From the NCBI RefSeq assembly GCF_036311985.1, contig NZ_JAZDCJ010000015.1: a stretch of DNA of 64,000 nt, one strand, 5' to 3'. Source of the DNA: JAZDCJ01 sp036311985 (GTDB taxonomy: Bacteria > Actinomycetota > Actinomycetes > Actinomycetales > Micrococcaceae). Positions 7,813 to 16,400 of this stretch are shown here, one piece after another. The translations under genes were made by a program, and so were the position numbers. Every line of letters starts with the position of its first letter. Within the stretch, counting starts at the first letter, position 1. The notes beneath the pieces were generated by a model that made no database searches, was not told the origin of the DNA, and saw nothing but the letters and a program-made list of their open reading frames with translations.

Positions 7813-9987
7813 TCATCCGCGTTCAAGGTAGTCCTTCCGCTCGTCGTCGAGGCCGGCCACGATCCCGGCCAGGACGGGGTGGTTCCGCAGCAGGGGGTCG
7901 GCATCCACGATCCGGCGGGCCGCCTGGCGGGCTTGCTCGATGAGGGGCGCGTCCCGCACGACCCGGAGCAGGCGCAAGGTGCTGGCTGTTCCGGACTGGG
8001 AGGAGCCGAGGATGTCGCCTTCCTTGCGCTGGGCGACGTCGAACTCCGCCAGGAGCGTGCCGATGCTCGTCGTGGCGACCACGTCGAGCCGCTGACGTGC
8101 CGGGTGGTCCTGAGGCAGGCGCGTGACCAGGAGACAGGTCCCCTGGTGGACTCCACGACCCACGCGCCCGCGGAGCTGGTGCAGCTGGGCCACGCCGAAG
8201 CGGTCGGCGTCGAGGACCACCATGAGCGTGGCGTTGGGGACGTCGACGCCGACCTCGACGACGGTCGTCGCCACGACCAGCGGGATGGCTCCCGAGGCGA
8301 AGCCGGACATCACGGCGTCCTTTTCCTCGGGCCCCAAGGCGCCGTGCAGGGCCTCGATGCGGATCCCTGCGAGCGCAGGGTGCTCCCCCAGCCGGGCCAT
8401 GGTCTCCGTGACCGAGGCGGTCGACGCATCCCCACCGGGCCCGGCGTCGGATTCGTCGCCGATCCGCGGGCAGACGACGAAGACCTGCCGACCGGCGTCG
8501 ATCTCCTCGCGGCTGCGCCACCAGAGCCGGTCCTCCCAGCCGGGGTGCTCGTGCAATGCGGCGACGTGCGTGGCGAGAGGGAGCCGGCCTTCCGGAAGCT
8601 CGTCGAGCGTCGAGACCTCCAGGTCCCCGAAGACGGTCATGGCCAGGGTCCGTGGGATCGGCGTCGCGGTCATGACCAGGACGTGCGGAGCTGTCCCCGA
8701 GCGGGTCCGCAGGGCGTCGCGTTGCCCGACCCCGAACCGGTGCTGCTCGTCGACCACGAGGAGGCCGAGCTCGGCGAACTGGACCATGTCGGACAGCAGC
8801 GCGTGGGTTCCGACCACGATGTCGACGGCGCCGGAGGCGATGTCCAGCAGGACCTTCTTCTTCGCGGTGGAGGGCATGGAGCCCGTGAGCTGGGCGATCG
8901 AGCAGGCCGTCTCGGGCGCCCCGAGCTGCCCGGCCTCCCCCAGGGGGCCGAGGAGCCGGCTCAGGGAACGGAAGTGCTGGTCCGCGAGGACCTCGGTGGG
9001 CGCGAGGAACGCGACCTGCCCGCCGGCGTCGACGACCTGCAGCATCGCACGGAGGGCCACGACCGTCTTGCCCGAACCCACTTCCCCTTGGAGCAACCGG
9101 TTCATGGGATGCTGCTGCCCGAGCTCCGTGGAGATCTCCGCGCCGACGCCCATCTGCCCGTCGGTGAGCGTGAACGGCAGACGGGCGTCGAAGGCCTCCA
9201 GGAGCCCACCGGCCCGCGGCGGGCGGGGCGAGGAGGGACGTGCCATCCGCTCGGCCCGCCGGATGGCCAGGGCGGTCTGCAGCTGGAAGGCCTCCTGGAA
9301 GCGGAAGCGCCGGCGTGCTCCCTCGGCCTCGATGAGGTCAAGGGGCGCGTGGATGACTCCGTAGGCCTCGTCGAGGCCCATGAGGCGCTCGGCGCGGAGG
9401 ACCTCTGCCGGCAGGGGATCGGCCACGCCGTCGAGGAGGTCGAGGCGCAGGAGCGTGTCGACCGCCTTGCGGATGCGCCAGCTCGGAAGGGACCCGGTCG
9501 CGGGATAGATCGGGACGGGCCCCAGATCGGCCTCGTCGAGGGCATGGTCCTCGGGCAGCACCTCGAAGTCCGGGTGGCTCAGGGTCTGCTGGTGGCGGTA
9601 GACCCCCACCCTTCCTGCCAACATGACCCGGGCCCCCGGAAGCAGTTCGTGCATCGCCTTGCGGGAATTGAAGAAGGAGACAGCGAGGGTCCCCTGGGAA
9701 CCTTCGCCCTCGTCGGCGACCTCGACCTCGGTCAGGAAGCCCTTGCGGTGGTGCATCTTCCGGGTCGAGGCCCGCACCACCCGCGCGACGACGGTCACGA
9801 GCTCGTCGTGCGGCAGGCTCTCGAGATCGGACAGCGCCCCGCGCTCCACGTAGCGGCGGGGAAAGTGGTTCAAGAGCCCACCGGCCGTCGTGATCCCCAG
9901 TTCACGGGACAGGATCTTGGCCGTCGGCGGGCCCAGGAGGCGCTCCAGCTCCAGCTCGAGCGCCTGGGTCCGGCTCGTCACGCCCAT
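7813..9987 (-). CDS. recG: ATP-dependent DNA helicase RecG
   Basis: Branch-migrating helicase that regresses stalled replication forks and processes Holliday junctions. 724 residues, full length. An N-terminal OB/wedge region precedes the helicase core: Walker A GEVGSGKTVVALRA near residue 305, GTHALL, DEQH box LLVVDEQHRFGVGQR, motif III MTATPIPRTLAMT, and motifs V/VI VATTVVEVGVDVPNATLMV and QLRGRVGRG. The ATG at 9987 lies 3 nt after the DAK2-protein stop, so the two are probably co-translated. No defects seen. Confidence 0.97.
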   Translation of the reverse strand: MGVTSRTQALELELERLLGPPTAKILSRELGITTAGGLLNHFPRRYVERGALSDLESLPHDELVTVVARVVRASTRKMHHRKGFLTEVEVADEGEGSQGTLAVSFFNSRKAMHELLPGARVMLAGRVGVYRHQQTLSHPDFEVLPEDHALDEADLGPVPIYPATGSLPSWRIRKAVDTLLRLDLLDGVADPLPAEVLRAERLMGLDEAYGVIHAPLDLIEAEGARRRFRFQEAFQLQTALAIRRAERMARPSSPRPPRAGGLLEAFDARLPFTLTDGQMGVGAEISTELGQQHPMNRLLQGEVGSGKTVVALRAMLQVVDAGGQVAFLAPTEVLADQHFRSLSRLLGPLGEAGQLGAPETACSIAQLTGSMPSTAKKKVLLDIASGAVDIVVGTHALLSDMVQFAELGLLVVDEQHRFGVGQRDALRTRSGTAPHVLVMTATPIPRTLAMTVFGDLEVSTLDELPEGRLPLATHVAALHEHPGWEDRLWWRSREEIDAGRQVFVVCPRIGDESDAGPGGDASTASVTETMARLGEHPALAGIRIEALHGALGPEEKDAVMSGFASGAIPLVVATTVVEVGVDVPNATLMVVLDADRFGVAQLHQLRGRVGRGVHQGTCLLVTRLPQDHPARQRLDVVATTSIGTLLAEFDVAQRKEGDILGSSQSGTASTLRLLRVVRDAPLIEQARQAARRIVDADPLLRNHPVLAGIVAGLDDERKDYLERG

Positions 9988-9990
9988 GCC

Positions 9991-10968
9991 CTAGTCCCGC
10001 CGGGCCGCTGAATCGCCGGACAGCTCGGTCACCGAGACGTTCTCCGGTGCGCCGTAGCGCTCCACGACGGCGAGGGCGGCCTCGGCATCGGCGACGTGCA
10101 CGTGGATCCTCCAGCGGTGGTTGGCGTCCCCGGGAAGGTTCAGCGCGCTCATGATGACGGACTCGCCGAGGCCGTCCAGTTCCGCGCGCAGGGAGGCCGC
10201 TTCAAGGGGCGTCAGGGCCACCGAGCACATGAACTCAATCCCGTCGTCGCCGTCGAAGTCGGCATGGACGTGACGGTCCTGGATGCGGTAGCCGTGCAGC
10301 TCCTCCAGTGCCGTGTCGTCGAAGGGCCGCTGGGTGATCGCCGCGCGCAGGCTCTCCATGATCAGGAGGAATCCGACCGCTCCGGCGTCGACGACGTGGG
10401 CGCGGGCCAGCGCTCCCAGCTCGGCCTCGGAGCGCAGCACGGCACCACGCACCCCCTCGATGGCCAGGTCGAGGGTCCTGACCAACGAGGCGTTGGACTC
10501 GTCCCGTTCCGGGCCGGCCGCGGCACGCAGCGCGGCGCTCGCGGACGACATGGCGGACAGCATGGTGCCCTCGACGGGATCCGTCAGCGCGGACCAGCTA
10601 CGCAGCTGTCCGCGCTCGAGCGCCTCGTAGAGCAGCGCCGCCGTCAGGCGCTCCCGGCCCGCGAGCGGCTCGGCGAATCCGGTGAGGAAGACGGCGAAGA
10701 GCGTCCCGGAGTTGCCCCGCGCGTCGTCGAGCGCCGCGTTGGCCGCCGCGGCCAGAACGGCACCCCAGTCGTCGGCGTCGCTCCGCGAGGCGACGGAGGA
10801 CGCGGTCTTGATGGTCTGGTAGAGGTTGCTGCCGGTGTCCCCGTCCGGGACGGGGAAGACGTTGATCGCGTTCAAGCGGTCGCTGTGGTTGCCGACGGCC
10901 TGCTCGGCGGCCTTGAGCCACGCGCGGGCGCCAGGGGTCCCGGTGATGTATCGCTGCTGCACATCCAT
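9991..10968 (-). CDS. DAK2-domain protein, short FakA/YloV-like
   Basis: 325 residues with a DAK2 (dihydroxyacetone-kinase L-like) nucleotide-binding domain: NAINVFPVPDGDTGSNLYQ at residues 33-51 carries the Mg-ATP-binding aspartates, and ARGNSGTLFAVFLTGF follows. Residues about 225-325 resemble the middle domain of fatty-acid kinase FakA (IEFMCSVALTPLEAASLRAEL). The further C-terminal domain found in about 550-residue FakA/YloV proteins is missing, so the protein stops early by comparison. No DegV-like FakB partner is encoded in this window. The start ATG 10968 has GGAGGG 11 nt upstream; a longer upstream frame lacks family similarity. Upstream of recG, a common actinobacterial arrangement. 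Confidence 0.82.
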   Translation of the reverse strand: MDVQQRYITGTPGARAWLKAAEQAVGNHSDRLNAINVFPVPDGDTGSNLYQTIKTASSVASRSDADDWGAVLAAAANAALDDARGNSGTLFAVFLTGFAEPLAGRERLTAALLYEALERGQLRSWSALTDPVEGTMLSAMSSASAALRAAAGPERDESNASLVRTLDLAIEGVRGAVLRSEAELGALARAHVVDAGAVGFLLIMESLRAAITQRPFDDTALEELHGYRIQDRHVHADFDGDDGIEFMCSVALTPLEAASLRAELDGLGESVIMSALNLPGDANHRWRIHVHVADAEAALAVVERYGAPENVSVTELSGDSAARRD

Positions 10969-11140
10969 CCCATCGATCGCCCTCCGGGTACCCGCGCCGT
11001 GCCGCTCCCGGGTACGGGTTTTGCGGTTCAAGACTATCCCATCGGCCGCCTCGCGCCGCGGAGGGTCCACAGGTGCGGCCCCGGCCGCGGTTCGGCGTAG
11101 GATCGAAGTCAAGTCACCACAGCTCAGGAGGCCACGGTCC

Positions 11141-11479
11141 GTGAAGTACGTCGAAATCCCCGGCGCCCGGCATCTTCGTGCACGGGACGCCTGGGTGGCG
11201 GATTCCCGCCCCCGGACCCACGCGCCCGTCGATTCCACCCTGGTCGCCGTGGTCGAACGGCCATCCCGGGTTGATCCCGCACCGGCGCCGCGGGCCGCCG
11301 AAGCGCCGGCCGAGCCGACCGCCGTGGCGGCGGGGCCCGCCGGGCTGGCACCGTGGGTGGCACGGGCACCGAGCCCCGAGCGCCAGCGCCGCAAGCGGCG
11401 GGTCGCCGCGCTCCTGGTGGCCGGTACCGTCGCCGCGATCCCGCTCTTGGGACTCGGCCTGTTCCTGCTGAACCGCTGA
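11141..11479 (+). CDS. Small tail-anchored membrane protein, unknown
   Basis: 112 residues from GTG 11141, which follows AGGAGG by 9 nt. The first 85 residues are Ala/Pro-rich and soluble (for example PAPAPRAAEAPAEPTAVAAG); a basic patch RQRRKRR precedes one hydrophobic segment, about residues 90-110, and the protein ends LNR right after it. This is the layout of a C-tail-anchored or type II membrane protein whose bulk stays in the cytoplasm. I do not recognise the family. It is divergent from the DAK2-recG-rsmD unit and convergent with the glycan operon. Confidence 0.6.
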   Translation: MKYVEIPGARHLRARDAWVADSRPRTHAPVDSTLVAVVERPSRVDPAPAPRAAEAPAEPTAVAAGPAGLAPWVARAPSPERQRRKRRVAALLVAGTVAAIPLLGLGLFLLNR

Positions 11480-11567
11480 TCCACTCCGGCGCACGCCACG
11501 AGTCTGCCGTGCAGATCCTGTCGCTCCGGGCGCCGGAAACCCACACGATCTGCAACCCGGACGCGGA

Positions 11568-11584
11568 AGCCGCTCCCAGCGGCT
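11568..11584 (-). terminator. Hairpin just after the glycan operon
   Basis: AGCCGCT and AGCGGCT form a perfect 7-bp stem with a CCC loop, 2 nt beyond the stop of the last glycan-operon gene. There is no U-run, so termination is plausible but unproven; it also lies downstream of the plus-strand small gene. Confidence 0.4.
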
Positions 11585-11586
11585 AG

Positions 11587-13410
11587 CTAGTCGAGCCCGA
11601 GCCAGGCGATGAGCGTCAGGGCGCTGTACACGCCCCTCACCTCCTGCCGGGTCCGCGCCTCGTAGTTCGCCAGATGCCGGACGTACTCGAGATTCAGGCT
11701 GCCGGCGTACCGCTCGGCGTCGAGCCGCTCGAGGGCCGTGCGCAAGGACGCGTGGGCTCCGTCGAGGCTCGTGAGCTGCCAGTAGTTGACGCCGAGCGTG
11801 TTGGCCCGCTCCACGAGCTCCCGGCGCGCGTCGGGGCCGAGGGCCGGCGCCGCGACCGCGAGGTCATCCAGGCCGGCCGGCAGGTCCCCGACGGGTCCGT
11901 GTTCGGCGACGAAGCGGGACACGGGACCGATCCGCGCGGGTTCCGGGAAGGACCGCGGGCGTGGCGCCCGCCGCTGGCGGAGGTAGGCCTCGTTGATCCG
12001 GTCCTTGTCGAACGGATAGCCGGCCAGGTCGCCGGCCAGGCCGCGCATGAGGTCGAAACCCAGGACGTTGGCCGACCGCGCCTCGAGCGGCAGCTGGCGT
12101 GCGGCGGCGAACCCGTCGACGGAGTACAGCGGATCGAACCGCGCGCCGGTGCGGCTCCAGAGCACGGAGTTCTGTCCGATGTGGTAGCGGTTGCGGATCT
12201 GCGAGTACAGGACGTCGCCGATGAAGTCCCGCGGGTGTCCCGCGGCCGCCGCGGCCTTCCAGTGTCCGGCGAGGCGGCGTCCGATCCCCTCGTAGGCGCC
12301 GGCCGTCAGCAGGCCGCCGCCCTCGGGGGTGGCGCCCGTCAGCCGGGCCAGCAGCTCGAGCGGATCCGCGGGATCCGCGGGGGCCTCGGGCCAGCGCACG
12401 GAATACCAGCTGCGCAGGACCTCCCCGTAGCCCCCGCCCACGGCGACGACGCCTTGCGGGCGCTCCCCGCCGACCGGTCCGCTCGCGGTGAGGCCGCCCG
12501 AGTGGAAGATGGGCGCGGTGAGCCGCTCGTGGAGGGCGCCCAGCGGGGTGGGTGAGAGTCCCGCGCTGTCGGTGCGCTGCAGGCCGAAGCGGGCCGTGAG
12601 CCCGTCGGCCACGGCCCGGTCGTGCGTGCCTTCGGGGCCGGAGCAGAAGAACTGGAAGTCCTTCTGCGTGCCGGTTTCCAGGATGGCCCCGAGCACCAGC
12701 CGGGAGTCGAATCCGCCCGTCAGGTGGGCGACGCGGTGGCTCGCGGGAAGGCGTGCGATCGCCGTGACGGCGTCGATCACCTCCTGCCGGACGGAGGCCA
12801 GCGCCTCGCCGTAGCCCTTCTCCTCGTCCACGGCGTCGACGACGGAACTGTACCTTCCGGCAACGACGCCGGTGGACGAGAGGGTCCAGTACCCGAACAT
12901 CTCCGCACGTTCCACGCCGTCGTAGCTGGCCGGCGTGAGCCCGCCGTTGCCCAGGACCATGCGCTCGAGCTGGAAGTCGACCGATTTGCGGGGCGCGTGG
13001 CCCAGCACGGCGGCGACCTCCACGAGCGAGACGAGGTCGCTCGAGACGAGGTCGAACGGCCCGGCGGCCAGCCTCCACACGAGGCAGCCGCCGAGCGGGT
13101 CGGGGAGGAAGAGCGCGAGGCCCTCGTCCCGGTCCACGACGACGAGGCAGGACGGGTTGCGGGCCCGCTCCCCCCAGGTCTCGGCGATCCGCCGCGTGGT
13201 GGACGCCCGTCCGCCGAGGCATGCCGCGGCCTCCTCGGGCCGGGTGACGGCGACGTCGCCGAGGACGCTCGCCCCGTCCAGGGCGTAGCCGCGCGGGCCG
13301 TCCCAATGGAGGAAGTCGCTCCCCCACACGTGCAGTCCGGGCGATGGCTCGGCCGCACCCGCCTCGGCCGGCACGGGGCCGGAGCCGGCGACGACGGCGC
13401 GGAGCCTCAC
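11587..13410 (-). CDS. Asparagine-synthetase-like protein without glutaminase Cys (paralogue 1)
   Basis: 607 residues. The C-terminal half is an ATP-pyrophosphatase synthetase domain: the PP-motif reads LTGGFDSRLV (Thr-231 in place of the usual first Ser of SGGxDS). The N-terminal half is a degenerate class II amidotransferase fold, recognisable from LFLPDPLGGCLVWRL and LVSSDLVSLVEVAAVLG. The protein begins VRLRAVVAGSG, so the nucleophile Cys-2 is absent and glutamine hydrolysis is not expected; beta-lactam synthetase is a precedent for such a change. It may adenylate a carboxylate, for instance on a uronic acid or peptide, for amide formation. Last gene of the glycan operon; its GTG overlaps the preceding stop by 4 nt (GTGA). 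A paralogue of identical length lies at 48.4-50.3 kb. Confidence 0.8.
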   Translation of the reverse strand: MRLRAVVAGSGPVPAEAGAAEPSPGLHVWGSDFLHWDGPRGYALDGASVLGDVAVTRPEEAAACLGGRASTTRRIAETWGERARNPSCLVVVDRDEGLALFLPDPLGGCLVWRLAAGPFDLVSSDLVSLVEVAAVLGHAPRKSVDFQLERMVLGNGGLTPASYDGVERAEMFGYWTLSSTGVVAGRYSSVVDAVDEEKGYGEALASVRQEVIDAVTAIARLPASHRVAHLTGGFDSRLVLGAILETGTQKDFQFFCSGPEGTHDRAVADGLTARFGLQRTDSAGLSPTPLGALHERLTAPIFHSGGLTASGPVGGERPQGVVAVGGGYGEVLRSWYSVRWPEAPADPADPLELLARLTGATPEGGGLLTAGAYEGIGRRLAGHWKAAAAAGHPRDFIGDVLYSQIRNRYHIGQNSVLWSRTGARFDPLYSVDGFAAARQLPLEARSANVLGFDLMRGLAGDLAGYPFDKDRINEAYLRQRRAPRPRSFPEPARIGPVSRFVAEHGPVGDLPAGLDDLAVAAPALGPDARRELVERANTLGVNYWQLTSLDGAHASLRTALERLDAERYAGSLNLEYVRHLANYEARTRQEVRGVYSALTLIAWLGLD

Positions 13411-16400
13411 GGGGTCCCCGTCCCGTCCCCGGCGGGTGCTCCCAGAATGACCTCCTCCAGGCGGGCCAGGACGTCGTCCTCGTGGAAGTGCTCGCGGGCG
13501 TAGTCCCGCGCTTCGGTGGTGGCCCGTGCCCACGCGTCCGGCTCGGAACAGACCGCAAGGATCCGCTCCACCATGGAGGCGGTGGACAGGTGCAGCCAGT
13601 GTCCGGGGTAGATCGACTCCGCGCCGGCCCAGGCCAGGCTGACCGGAAGCGCACCCGACGCGGCGCCGTCGGCCAGGGTGAGGTGGAAGGACTCGAAGTC
13701 GCTGACGGACAGCACGGTTCCGACCGTGCGGTACCACTCGGCCATGTCGTCCCCGTGGGCGTCGAAGTGAACGGCGCCCGCGAGGAGCGGGTCCTCCTCG
13801 AGGCGTCGGAACTGCTCGTCGTAGTACGCCATCTCCTCGGGGCGCTTGGCCATCCAGGGGTAGTCGGCCGGGGTCTTGCCCTTGATCCGCAGCACGTAGC
13901 GGTCGTCGACGGCGCGGAGCCCGGCGAGGACGTCGAGAGCGCGGTCCAGGTGCTTCTGCGCCGGGACGATCCCCACGAGGCCGAGCACAAAGCGCGCCGC
14001 GGGGTCCTTCGCGGCGTCGAACAAGCGGGCATCGACGGCGTTCGGAACCACGGAGGTACGTGCCGGGTCGTGGCCGAACTTGCGCGCCGCCATCGAACGG
14101 ATCAGCTCGCCGACGAAGACCGTGTGGTCGACGCGACCGAGCTGCGTGCGTCCCGGCAGCCCCGTGAACAGCTCCTGCGAGTGGAACCTGACGGTCAGTC
14201 GCTGGCCGGGGCGCTTGTTGCGGGCATACCATGCCGCGTTTCCAAGGGACCATTCGCAGAAGACGACGTCGGCGCTCGCCAGGAGCTCTCGGCTCGCCGC
14301 CGCGTCGTGCTGGTCGTGGTCGGCCCAGTGGTCGATCAGGACGGTGTGGCCGGATGCGCGGAGACGGTCCATGATCCCGCCCGCGAACTTGAGGTCGTGG
14401 CCCGCCACGAGAACGGTGCGCGCCTCGGCTGGCTGCTCCGGCTCGACGACGGCGGAGGCCTCCCGCTCCGGAACGACGGGAAGGGCCCGGCGGACGCCTA
14501 CGACCCGGGCGCCGACTTCCGGCGGCAGGCCGAACCACGGCCGGCCGCCGACGGCCGCCCGCGTCTCGAGCAGGGAATGGCCGCATTCTTCGAGGTCATG
14601 GTCCTGGAGCTCTGCGGTGGTCCCCGCGAGGGCGTAGCTGCGCGCGAGGTCCTCCGCCAACACCGGATCGCCGGCCCAGCGGTCCAGGAACGCACGGGGT
14701 ACGTCCCCGGGAGCCGCCTCGTCGTGGCCGAGGTGGACCGGGATCCCGGCCCGCATCAGACGCTCCCTGGCCGACTCCGTGACCTCGCCGCGATCGGCGA
14801 CGTGGACCGCGAGGGGTCGGTGCGTCTGCCGCAGCACGTCAACGGCGGCGGGCTCGTCCAAGGACGCGAGCTCGAGAACGTAGGCCGGCACAGCGGGGAC
14901 GGCGACAACGAGACCGGCCGTACGGAGCATCAACGCGAGCCGGTGGGAGGCCAGATGCGCTCGGTAGACCGTCCGATGGAGGGCCCAGCCGTCGGCGTTA
15001 CGTGCCGCTTCGTCGTTCAGCCAGTACTCGGCCAGCGCCGAGGCCTCGTCGGCGGTGCCCGCCTGGGGCACCTGCTCGCCGAAGAACGTCGCGACGCCCC
15101 GGCCCGCGCCGCTGATCACGGGTGTGCCGCAGGCCGCGAGCTCCATCACCCGGCGGGAGAACATCGTCGGCGATGCATCCACGGAGTTGACGTTCACGTG
15201 CACCGGATGGGACGTGTAGGCCTTCACCATCTCGGCGTAGTCGAGGCCGCCGCGGACGAATCCGGCCAGCCGGTCCGGGAAGCGGTAGGGGCTGTCGGGG
15301 TGGTTGACCTGCCGGTCGTAGATCGTCAGGCCATGGCCGCCCACCCCGTCGAGGATGCGGGCCAGTTCCCGGCTGCGTTGGGGATAGCGGTCTCCGTAGA
15401 ACGAGCCGCCGTAGGCCACGGAGGGCTCGAACGGGCGGTCGCTCCCGAAGGGCCGGTGAAGTTCCGCCTGGGCGAAGAAGGGCAGCGCCGCGACCGTGGC
15501 GGCGCGGCGCTCCGGATGGGCGAGGTACCGGGGAATGCAGTCGGCGTCCGTGGTGAAGACGTGGTCGAACTCCGCCGCCGTCGGCAGGAACCGCTCCACG
15601 TGCACGGGGTCTTCCTTGTTCCAGAAGATCGTGGGAATGCCGCGCCGCCGGCACGCCTCGACGAGCCGCTTCAGCTCGTCGAACTCCTGCTCGCCGTAAT
15701 AGCCGACCTTCCGGTGCCACGAGCCACCGTTGCCCGACCACGCCGATTCGACGACGAGCACGTCGAAGGGCGCCTCGTCGAGCTGCCGGTCCCACTCCCC
15801 CGGCGGGGCGATCCGGACGATGCGGCATTCGGGGGCCAGTGCCGTGGTGGTGAACTCGTCGGCGATCAGGCCAACCGTGACCTCCCGGAGCGCCCGGCCT
15901 CCCTCCACGTGAGCGTCCCGTTCGACCACGCGGTGCTCCGTGCGCACGGCGCGCGCGATCGCGGGCCAGGACCTCTCCTCGACGGCCCACGCGCGGGCCG
16001 CACGGCCCAGGTCGGCCCGGTGACGGGCATCGCCAGCAAGATGTTTGAGCGCGTCCGCAAGGGCGCGGCTCGAGCCCGCGGGGACCAGGACGCCGCGGAC
16101 GCCGTCGGGACCGAGAAGGTGCCGGAGCGGTGCGACGTCGGACGCGACGACGCAGCGGCCGGCGGCCATGGCCTCGAGCGGCTTGAGCGGGGACACCATC
16201 TCCGTGACCATGTTGCTCACGCGGGGGCAGGGGGCCACGTCGAAGAGGCTCAGGTACCGCGGGATCATCTCGGCGGGGACGCGGCCCGTGAAGGTGACGT
16301 GCTCGTTGATCCCGAGCTCCGTCGCCCTCTTCTTCAGCGCCTCGCCGGCGGGGCCGTCACCCACGATGACCAGGCGCGCGTCGGGAACGGCCTCCAGCAG

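Noticed and set aside
9988..11140. rpmB (L28) near the DAK2 gene, as in other actinobacteria
   Set aside because: No L28-like frame was found; the upstream gene is an unrelated tail-anchored protein.
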